In this document: piece after piece, positions 1 to 4,610 of the stretch
Position numbering within the stretch: position 1 is the stretch's first letter
Layout: each line of letters starts with the position of its first letter
DNA from: Actinomycetes bacterium
Lineage (GTDB): Bacteria; Actinomycetota; Acidimicrobiia; Acidimicrobiales; Palsa-688
Direction: 5' to 3'
Assembly (NCBI GenBank): GCA_021819345.1
Contig: JAKARG010000233.1
Coordinates: 1 to 5,459 of the forward strand
DNA: 5,459 bases
Position numbers and translations under genes: made by a program
Notes under the pieces: generated by a model
Seen by the model: the letters and a program-made list of their open reading frames with translations, nothing else
Told to the model about the DNA's origin: nothing
The model's database searches: none

Positions 1-2
1 AC

Positions 3-26
3 CCTGCATACGCATGCGTACGCAGG
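3..26. repeat. 24-bp near-perfect palindrome
   Basis: The left arm CCTGCATACGCA is followed directly by the right arm TGCGTACGCAGG. The two arms are reverse complements except for one base pair, with no loop between them. No T-run follows, so this is not a typical intrinsic terminator. An exact copy of ten bases of the left arm, TGCATACGCA, recurs at 110-119. The shape suits a dimeric-protein operator or a recombination site, but no adjacent gene in the window identifies the binding protein. Confidence 0.5.
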
Positions 27-302
27 ATTGATAAGGCCCCGAGAAAAAGCCCCGAGAAACCCGGACCTTCGACGCCACCCCGAACGCGAAACCGATGGTC
101 ACAGCGTTGTGCATACGCAAGAGGGCGCGACGAACCAGACGAACTAGTGGCGGGGGTTCAGGACCATCGCACGACCTGCGGGTGACGAACCCGACGAAGG
201 TGCTGGTCAGGAGGTTGCCCTATGCAGCTGCCTGGGCAGTTGCCCTACCCAAGTCGGTCCGTACGTGCCGATGTCCCGAGAAACTCCGCAACAAGGATGC
301 AC

Positions 303-323
303 CTTCGGGATCGTGACCCGAAG
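303..323. other. Hairpin-forming inverted repeat
   Basis: The arms CTTCGGG (303-309) and CCCGAAG (317-323) are perfect reverse complements around a 7-base loop. It lies about 160 bases beyond the toxin stop codon on the side where the toxin-antitoxin transcript would run out. No T-tract follows on either strand, so calling it a terminator would be speculative. Confidence 0.3.
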
Positions 324-483
324 ATCCGCTACCCGGAGCGGCCCGGCGGTGGCCCAGTCGACTGCCTCGTCGCCGTCCACCCGGGAGACGGCCGAGCCGC
401 CGAGCGATCCCGAAAGTACACGAGATCACGCCTCGTGGGTGCCTCTTTCTCGATATCGGTGGAAGGGGGCGCAGTCGCCGCTC

Positions 484-750
484 TCAGCTGCGGTAGGCGT
501 CGCGACGGTGGTCGATGTCGAGGACGTAGACGGTCCGGGTCTCGTCGTCGATGCGGTAGCGGACCCGGTACTCGCCGCGCCGAGCCCGCCACTGCCCTTC
601 GAAGGGCTTTCGCAGCGGTGCTCCTACTCGGCGGGGGTCCAGCGCGAGCGGGCCGAAGACGAACTCGATGCACGCCGCAGCGACCGCTTCGGGCAGGTCC
701 TCGGCCAGGCGCCGCGCCGCGCTCCGGGCCACGACGACCCGGTGGCTCAC
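484..750 (-). CDS. RelE/ParE-family toxin of a type II toxin-antitoxin module
   Basis: This 88-residue basic protein has the size and motif layout of the RelE/ParE toxin superfamily. Family members are small cytoplasmic proteins; RelE types cleave ribosome-bound mRNA and ParE types inhibit gyrase. An N-terminal helix (about residues 8-32) is followed by the beta-sheet core with the segment YRVRYRID (61-68) and the C-terminal HRRDAYR (81-87), characteristic of the RelE side of the superfamily. The start is GTG at 750-748, overlapping the antitoxin TGA stop as GTGA, which implies translational coupling and equal dosage. It should be held inactive by the upstream antitoxin. The length is normal and the gene looks intact. 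The choice between RelE-type RNase and ParE-type activity is inferred from motifs only. Confidence 0.88.
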   Translation of the reverse strand: MSHRVVVARSAARRLAEDLPEAVAAACIEFVFGPLALDPRRVGAPLRKPFEGQWRARRGEYRVRYRIDDETRTVYVLDIDHRRDAYRS

Positions 751-1034
751 CGTGACTGCTGGTGATGGTGGCGGGAGACGAGATCTCGAACTGCTCGCTC
801 ATCGAGCACCTCCCCCGCGGCGATGTCCGCGTCTGCCACCCGCAGACGGTCCTGGGCGTCAGGATCGGCGAGCAGTTCGAGGGTGGCTTCGATCGACTCG
901 AGGTCCTCGGCGGCGAGGAGCACCACGTACTCGCGCCCGTTCTTGGTGATCTGGACCCGCTCGTGGGTGGTCGCCACTTCTTCGGCGATCTCGGACAGCC
1001 GGGCTTTGACCTCGGACAGCGGCAACATCGTCAT
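747..1034 (-). CDS. Phd/YefM-family antitoxin
   Basis: This 95-residue protein matches the Phd/YefM antitoxin pattern. The N-terminal DNA-binding fold opens with PLSEVKARL (5-13), continues with a THERVQITKNGR stretch (23-34) and a VVLLAAEDLESIEATLELL segment (37-55). An acidic, probably disordered tail from about residue 57 is the usual toxin-wrapping part. The family neutralises the partner toxin and represses its own promoter as a dimer. The ATG at 1034-1032 is chosen because the -10 box lies only 8 bases upstream; an in-frame ATG two codons later (1028-1026) is an alternative and would leave a short leader. The stop overlaps the toxin GTG by four bases. The Arg/His-rich end (RHHHQQSR) is a minor oddity. 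Confidence 0.88.
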   Translation of the reverse strand: MTMLPLSEVKARLSEIAEEVATTHERVQITKNGREYVVLLAAEDLESIEATLELLADPDAQDRLRVADADIAAGEVLDERAVRDLVSRHHHQQSR

Positions 1035-1036
1035 CG

Positions 1037-1050
1037 ACTAGAATTATAGT
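1037..1050. promoter_or_regulatory. Candidate operator palindrome over the -10 box
   Basis: The 14 bases ACTAGAATTATAGT are an imperfect palindrome with one mismatched pair and cover the whole -10 hexamer. Antitoxins of the Phd/YefM family commonly repress their own promoter by binding palindromes there, so this is the natural candidate operator. That role is inference from position and symmetry. Confidence 0.45.
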
Positions 1051-1070
1051 TTGCGTGGTGATCCGGGCAA
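1043..1070 (-). promoter_or_regulatory. Sigma70-like promoter of the toxin-antitoxin operon
   Basis: Read on the minus strand, a perfect -10 hexamer TATAAT (1048-1043) lies 16 bases downstream of TTGCCC (1070-1065), a 4-of-6 match to the -35 consensus. Only 8 bases separate the -10 box from the antitoxin ATG, so transcription should begin at or within a base or two of the start codon. No Shine-Dalgarno sequence would then be included: a leaderless mRNA, common in actinobacteria. Confidence 0.7.
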
Positions 1071-1134
1071 GCACACCGGCGAGATTGCCTCTGGTACACA
1101 TGGGTGACCTCATCTACGAGCACCGGATAGCCGC

Positions 1135-1395
1135 TTGAGCTGGGCAGACAGGTTCTCGGCACCCACAGGCTACCGCCGCATCCACGGTGAGCTCGCCACC
1201 ATGGGGATCCTCATCGCCCCTTCGAGCGTCTGGGCGATCCTGAAGTGCCACGGCGTCGAGCCGTCGCCACGAAGGTCGGGACCGACCTGGGCGGAGTTCC
1301 TTGTCGCACAGGCGAAGGGACTGATGGCCTGTGACTTCTTCCATGTCGATTCCGTGCTTCTCCGCAGGCTCTATGTCTTGGTGTTCAGCCCGTAG
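1135..1395 (+). pseudogene. Integrase-core (rve) transposase, internal fragment
   Basis: The translation contains GYRRIHGEL, PSSVWAILKCHGVEPSPRR, GPTWAEFL and ACDFFHVDSVLLRRLYVLVF, the hallmark middle of IS3/IS481-like transposases with an integrase-core (DDE) domain. The Asp in CDFF is the expected first catalytic acid; the second Asp and the Glu are absent. Recognisable similarity begins at about 1162 (GYRRI) and breaks off at about 1386, after which the frame hits a stop within two codons. The nominal TTG start at 1135 is not a real start; the sequence before GYRRI does not look like the family. It is a dead remnant of roughly 225 bases. The C-terminal half is not found in the following bases in any frame I read. 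Confidence 0.8.
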
Positions 1396-1470
1396 GGTCC
1401 GAAAACTCGATCATACCGCTGACCAGGACGTTCGCGTGGATGGCCGGTCTGGCTACCGTCCGCCTTCACC

Positions 1471-1725
1471 ATGGGAACACCCGATCGTCCCCGTCACGGG
1501 CTCTGGTCGTTCGCCTACCTCGCTGTCCGGCGAGTCCTCTCGCTCGTCCCGCTCGCCCTGCGAACGAGCGGGTCCAAGGAGATCGAGATCCTGGTGCTGC
1601 GCCACGAGCTCGAGATCCTGGGTCGCAACCAGTCGCGGCCACCCCTCGACCCAGTCGATCGGGCGTGGCTTGCCGCGCTGAGCCGGCTCCTGGGAAAGGA
1701 GCGCTGGTCGAGCCGGACTTACTGA
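1471..1725 (+). pseudogene. Integrase-core transposase, N-terminal fragment
   Basis: The segment from FAYLAVRRVLSLV through KEIEILVLRHELEILGR to DRAWLAALSRLLGKERWSS is the typical N-terminal (helix-turn-helix) region of the same broad class of rve transposases as the fragment at 1135. An intact protein continues with a VTP...LLRWHR block, the rest of the HTH region and the catalytic core. Here similarity stops at about 1713 and the frame ends at TGA four codons later. The break coincides with the outer edge of the 24-bp inverted repeat beginning at 1712, so the following mobile element probably truncated it. The ATG at 1471 is the first in-frame start before the homologous part; no Shine-Dalgarno is evident. 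N- and mid-regions are in reversed order along the strand relative to a working gene. Confidence 0.78.
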
Positions 1726-1735
1726 GCTGGTAGGC
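1712..1735 (-). repeat. Left inverted repeat (copy A)
   Basis: Read on the minus strand it runs GCCTAC, one base, AGCTCAG, one base, AAGTCCGGC. These three blocks are identical to the copy at 3694-3717, and matches continue sporadically to 1707. The minus-strand frame from ATG 1741 reads MRAYQLSKSG, which also resembles the start of some zinc-type alcohol dehydrogenases, so a coding origin of the repeat cannot be excluded. Confidence 0.65.
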
Positions 1736-1826
1736 ACGCATGAGAGCGAAATTGGGGTGCTGAGCAGGGGGAACGGGCGCGGCGGGGCTGAGGGGTCGTG
1801 TTACTACGCGAGTCTGTGAGCTGGGA

Positions 1827-3572
1827 CTACTCAGCCGGCGTCGGCAGCTCGTAGTCGAGGATCTGCGCCGGCTCGCGGATCTCGAGCGCGGCGAGGATGT
1901 CGCGCTGGCGATTGGTCGCCGCCGAGCGCTTGGCGATGCGGCCTTCTCTCGTCTCGAGGGTGACGAGGTGCATGCGGTCGAGCTCGTGACGGAGGTTGCG
2001 CCAGGTGTCGCCCGTCGCGTTCTCCGCCACCCGGATGAGGAGCAGCCCGAGCCAGCAGAGCTGGACGTGGCTTCGGATGCGGTCTTCGCGGTGATGGTAG
2101 ACGGGCCGGAGCCGCAGCGAGCCCTTCAGGTCCCGCCAGCCCCGCTCGACCTGGGAGAGCTGCTTGTAGGCGAGGGCGAGGTCGGTCGGGGTGAGGGTGT
2201 CGTCGTCGCTGCGGATCAGCCACTTGCCGTCGAAGTGGGCGTCCCGGTCGATGGCGGCCTTGTCGATGCGGAGCTTGTGGTCCTTCGTTCGCCGGAGGAA
2301 GCGGGCGAGTCCCGGCGTGTTCCGCAGCTCGCCGACGAGCTCGTCACGACGCTGCTTGGACCAGGCGTCGCTTCCTTCGATGCGCCGCTCCAGGTAGGCG
2401 ACGAGGTTCTTGCGCACGATCTCGTCGCGGGCCTTCGCCTCGGGGTTCACACAGACACAGAAGCGCTCGGCGCGTGCGCCCTCGCCGACACGGACCTCCT
2501 TCACCGAGAGGTTGCGCTCGACGAGGTGGTAGCGCCCGGGGCGAAAGAGCGCGGCCTTGGCGTCGGTCGCCGCCATCCGGAGCTTCTCGCAAACGACGTA
2601 GTGGTCGCCGCCGCGGCTCAGGTAGGCGCGGTTGGTGGCCGAGTTGAAGCCCGAGTCGGTCACCCAAAGAAGGCGGTTCAGCGTCCAGCTCCCGAGGTCG
2701 TCTTTGATGCGCCGGATGACGAGCTGGTCCGAGGTTCGCCCCGGGAAGGTCCAGCAGCGGATGGGGATGCCCTCTTGGGTCACGGCCATCGCGATCACGA
2801 CCTGTGGCAGGTCGGGCCGGTGGTCCTTGGAGTGCTTGGAGAACTGGCGGAGTGCCACCTCCTCGGGCACCGACGGGCCATCGTCCCCGGAGGCCTCTTG
2901 CCCCTTCTCCTCACTCGCCGCGCGTGCCGTGGCGAGGTCGATCTCCTCGTCGGCCACGTCCACCTCCCAGTAGGTGGACGAGGTGTCGACGAAGATCACG
3001 TCACAGGACAAGTTGAGCAGGTTGGCGGTGCGATCGAAGATGCCGGTCGTGATCTCGCCGAGAGCGTCGAGGAGGAAGTCCATCGCCGCATACGCCGCCT
3101 GGTCGTCGAAGGAAGGACATGAGAGCAATGCGACCCGCTCACGTGCCCACGAGACACACGCCAGCTTGGAGGCGGGTTCGAGGCATCGCTGGGCGACGAG
3201 CGCGAACAGGACCCGCTCTGCCACCTCGCCATCGAGCCGGCGGCCCCTGGCCGCGCCCTCGAGCGCCCGGGCGATGCCGAGGCGGTGCCAGAGCTCGTCG
3301 AGCACGTACGCGCCCCCGAAGCGGCGGGCATCGACGATCTCGACGTCGCTGCCCTCGGTCGCGGCCACGGCCTCTGCGGGCTCGAGGAAGCGGCCGATCG
3401 AGGTGACGAGCCGCCTCAGCGCCTCGCGGTCGACCTTGTCGGCTCGGCCGAAGCTGTGGATCACCTTCGCGACCGGTGAGCCCGTCACCGGATGGCGCAC
3501 GTTGTGGGCGAGCTGGAGGTAGGAGACGACCGAGCCGTCCTTGTTCGTCCGGCGGGTCTCTCGCAGGTACAC
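1827..3572 (-). CDS. IS1634-family (IS4 superfamily) DDE transposase
   Basis: This 581-residue protein catalyses cut-and-paste movement of its own element. The start is GTG at 3572-3570, giving MYLRETRRTNKDGS, the usual beta-strand opening of this family; an in-frame TGA lies a few codons upstream. The catalytic triad can be placed at D196 (VIFVDTSSTYW), D306 (LLWVTDSGFNS) and E476 (SQVERGWRDLKG). Residues Y469, L472, E476 and K483 keep the spacing of the IS4 superfamily Y-(2)-R-(3)-E-(6)-K signature, with Leu in place of Arg. A charged, probably flexible segment at about 207-240 lies between the first and second Asp. The C-terminal RIRSHVQLCWLGLLLIR helix (498-514) is also typical. No internal stop or frameshift is present and the length is normal, so it may be active. 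A weak GGTAGG lies close to the start. The start codon abuts repeat copy B, so transcription probably depends on sequence in the right end or the flank. Confidence 0.93.
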   Translation of the reverse strand: MYLRETRRTNKDGSVVSYLQLAHNVRHPVTGSPVAKVIHSFGRADKVDREALRRLVTSIGRFLEPAEAVAATEGSDVEIVDARRFGGAYVLDELWHRLGIARALEGAARGRRLDGEVAERVLFALVAQRCLEPASKLACVSWARERVALLSCPSFDDQAAYAAMDFLLDALGEITTGIFDRTANLLNLSCDVIFVDTSSTYWEVDVADEEIDLATARAASEEKGQEASGDDGPSVPEEVALRQFSKHSKDHRPDLPQVVIAMAVTQEGIPIRCWTFPGRTSDQLVIRRIKDDLGSWTLNRLLWVTDSGFNSATNRAYLSRGGDHYVVCEKLRMAATDAKAALFRPGRYHLVERNLSVKEVRVGEGARAERFCVCVNPEAKARDEIVRKNLVAYLERRIEGSDAWSKQRRDELVGELRNTPGLARFLRRTKDHKLRIDKAAIDRDAHFDGKWLIRSDDDTLTPTDLALAYKQLSQVERGWRDLKGSLRLRPVYHHREDRIRSHVQLCWLGLLLIRVAENATGDTWRNLRHELDRMHLVTLETREGRIAKRSAATNRQRDILAALEIREPAQILDYELPTPAE

Positions 3573-3588
3573 GCCTACCAGATCAGCA
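3573..3588 (+). repeat. Partial repeat copy B next to the transposase start
   Basis: GCCTACCAGATCAGCA matches the left copy (minus-strand reading of 1735-1720) at 14 of 16 positions and then diverges. It directly precedes the transposase GTG. It is either the true right terminal repeat of the insertion sequence or a subterminal repeat inside a larger element ending at 3717. Confidence 0.6.
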
Positions 3589-3618
3589 CAATGAGCTGTT
3601 CAGATCAAGTACCCGTGT

Positions 3619-3642
3619 GCCTACGCCCTCTAGAACTTCAGG
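3619..3642 (+). repeat. Degenerate repeat copy E
   Basis: GCCTACGCCCTCTAGAACTT and the following bases share the GCCTACG head, the central CTC and an AA-n-T spacing with copy C (about 15 of 24 identical), and about 16 of 24 with copy D, including GAACT. Alone it would be weak; it gains support from the other copies in the same orientation. Confidence 0.35.
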
Positions 3643-3693
3643 AGACCCGCAAGCCTTCTAGCAGCCATGATGGATCTGGGACTCCGCCTGGAT

Positions 3694-3717
3694 GCCTACG
3701 AGCTCAGCAAGTCCGGC
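3694..3717 (+). repeat. Right inverted repeat (copy C)
   Basis: GCCTAC, one base, AGCTCAG, one base, AAGTCCGGC: 22 of 24 identical to the reverse complement of 1712-1735. Its in-frame reading is AYELSKSG, followed by LT and a stop, inside a 19-codon open frame from ATG 3667 that is too short to call a gene. Confidence 0.65.
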
Positions 3718-3762
3718 CTGACGTGATTCCGCCAGGTCAGGGCGTTGTCAGGCTCTCGATTT

Positions 3763-3786
3763 GCCTACGTACTACGGAACTCCGGC
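3763..3786 (+). repeat. Degenerate repeat copy D
   Basis: It begins GCCTACG and ends TCCGGC at exactly the same spacing as copy C. Similarity extends past the 24-mer (TCCGGCC-n-GAC-n-T in both), giving about 23 of 31 matching positions. The in-frame reading is AYVLRNSG. It lies 69 bases downstream of copy C, outside the proposed element. Confidence 0.45.
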
Positions 3787-3992
3787 CAGACATCTCATTC
3801 AGTCGTGCGACGCTGCTGGGTTTCCTAAAGGCCGAGTTCAGGGGGCGGACCGAACATATGATCCTACAATCTGTAGCCGCTGGCGGGTATGAGAACATCT
3901 GCCATACCAGGATCCACCGGAACCGCGTCAGGCCGCCGTCGGCGACAGGGAAGGCGAGCGTGTAGTCCAGATCGGAATGATCTCGACGGCCC

Positions 3993-4610
3993 CTACGTGC
4001 TCGCGCCTCGGCACGGTCCCGTCCATCCGGCCAGCAGTCGATGCAAGACCTCTTTGTACTGCTCGGCTGCCTGGGGTGTTGCGCCGGCAAGGGCTTGGGC
4101 AAAGGGGGTCGGTAGGAACCAGATGAAGAGCGCGCCGAGCGCGACGAGCAGGAACTGCTCGGCGTGACCTTTCCCGGACGCGCCAGCGCTAACGCTTTCC
4201 GCCCATTCGAGCAGCGCGTCCCGCAGGTGGGCGATGCGGGCGTGGTATTCGGGTAGGGCGGGGCCCTGGCGGACCGCCCCGGCATCGACGAGGAGTTGGG
4301 CGAGCCCGGGTTGGGCCCCGACCAGCTCGAAGCAGCCGTCGATGAGCAGTCGGATCTGCTCGCTCGGGGTGCCGCCAGCGTGGAGGACCCGGCCGATGAG
4401 CTTTTCGACTTGGTCGAGCGCGTCGAGGAGGAGTTGGAGGAGGATCTCGTCTTTGTCCTGAAAATAGTGGTACAGCAGGGTTCGGTTGATACCCGCGCTC
4501 TGCGCGATGTCGGCCATGTTGGTCTTGGCATAGCCGTGGTCGGCGAAGACCTGCCGCGCAGCACCCAGGATGTGGTGGCGTTGGATGTCGGGGGCGATCC
4601 TGGTCCTCAC
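3993..4610 (-). CDS. TetR/AcrR-family transcriptional regulator
   Basis: This 205-residue protein has the N-terminal TetR DNA-binding domain: helix 1 around residues 10-26 (RHHILGAARQVFADHGY), then the helix-turn-helix NMADIAQSAGINRTLLYHYF (31-50) with the diagnostic YHYF-x-DKDE motif. The remaining 150 or so residues are an all-helical ligand-binding and dimerisation domain of usual length, including a hydrophobic helix near LVALGALFIWFLPTPFA. The ligand cannot be deduced. The start is GTG 4610-4608, which overlaps the epimerase TGA stop as GTGA, so the two genes share an mRNA and are translationally coupled. By analogy it may regulate its own operon, although that promoter lies beyond the window. 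The stop is TAG at 3995-3993. Confidence 0.92.
   Translation of the reverse strand: MRTRIAPDIQRHHILGAARQVFADHGYAKTNMADIAQSAGINRTLLYHYFQDKDEILLQLLLDALDQVEKLIGRVLHAGGTPSEQIRLLIDGCFELVGAQPGLAQLLVDAGAVRQGPALPEYHARIAHLRDALLEWAESVSAGASGKGHAEQFLLVALGALFIWFLPTPFAQALAGATPQAAEQYKEVLHRLLAGWTGPCRGAST

Larger units (their letters stand above)
1..483. other. Gene-free left flank with short repeats
   Basis: No reading frame here gives a recognisable protein; the long open frames are low-complexity Arg/Pro/Gly-rich translations typical of GC-rich shadow frames. Visible structure: the 3-26 palindrome; GCCCCGAGAAA twice (36-46 and 49-59) with a shorter relative CCCGAGAAAC at 275-284; a 15-mer GACGAACC-A/C-GACGAA at 129-143 and 184-198 (14 of 15 identical); GTTGCCCTA at 214-222 and 239-247; and a 7-bp perfect stem CTTCGGG/CCCGAAG at 303-323 with a 7-base loop. 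I see no tRNA or rRNA. Confidence 0.5.
1712..3717 (-). mobile_element. IS1634-type insertion sequence with inverted terminal repeats (boundaries uncertain)
   Basis: A single full-length transposase gene (1827-3572) is bracketed by inverted copies of one repeat: 1712-1735 on the left and 3694-3717 on the right, identical at 22 of 24 positions. A partial copy at 3573-3588, immediately before the transposase start, matches the left copy at 14 of 16 positions. This gives two candidate extents: about 2.0 kb (1712-3717) using the outer pair, or about 1.87 kb (1722-3586) using the inner pair. Both are plausible for this family. I find no convincing target-site duplication at either pair. The left edge coincides with the break in the N-terminal transposase fragment, which supports a boundary near 1712. 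The missing part of that fragment does not resume on the right side. Confidence 0.55.
3589..3992. other. Non-coding flank between the insertion sequence and the TetR gene
   Basis: No intact gene is evident. Composition is less GC-rich than the neighbouring genes. It contains repeat copies E, C and D and, on the minus strand at about 3902-3970, a short stretch resembling the end of a SnoaL-like domain (LDYTLAFPVADGG followed by LTRFRW). I see no tRNA and no clear terminator for the TetR operon, which should end here. It is best read as transposon-end debris and gene remnants. Confidence 0.5.

Noticed and set aside
468..479. Short GGCG/CGCC hairpin just beyond the toxin stop as a terminator
   Set aside because: The stem is only four pairs and no T-tract follows on the minus strand, so it is not distinguishable from chance in GC-rich DNA.
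222..765. Overlapping plus-strand open frames covering the toxin gene and its flank
   Set aside because: They run antisense through the toxin, are rich in Arg/Gly/Pro or Ser, and have no family resemblance; the toxin on the opposite strand is clear.
1968..3122. Long plus-strand open frame of 384 codons
   Set aside because: It lies entirely antisense to the well-supported transposase, has Val/Glu/Gly-biased composition typical of a GC-rich shadow frame, and shows no recognisable domain.
1716..3592. Target-site duplication for the insertion sequence
   Set aside because: Bases flanking the inner repeat pair (GACTTA on the left, CACAAT on the right) and the outer pair (GGTCGA and CTGACG) do not match as direct repeats of 5-6 bases.
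3573..3790. Repeats as a CRISPR array or integron attC sites
   Set aside because: The copies are too divergent and spacings (46, 75, 69) too uneven for CRISPR, no cas gene is present, and the copies lack the paired core sites and internal symmetry of attC.
3737..4564. Minus-strand open frame of 275 codons overlapping the TetR gene
   Set aside because: Over most of its length it is an out-of-frame reading of the TetR gene with a Ser/Arg/Pro-biased sequence. Only its last part, beyond the TetR stop, was considered, as a possible SnoaL remnant.
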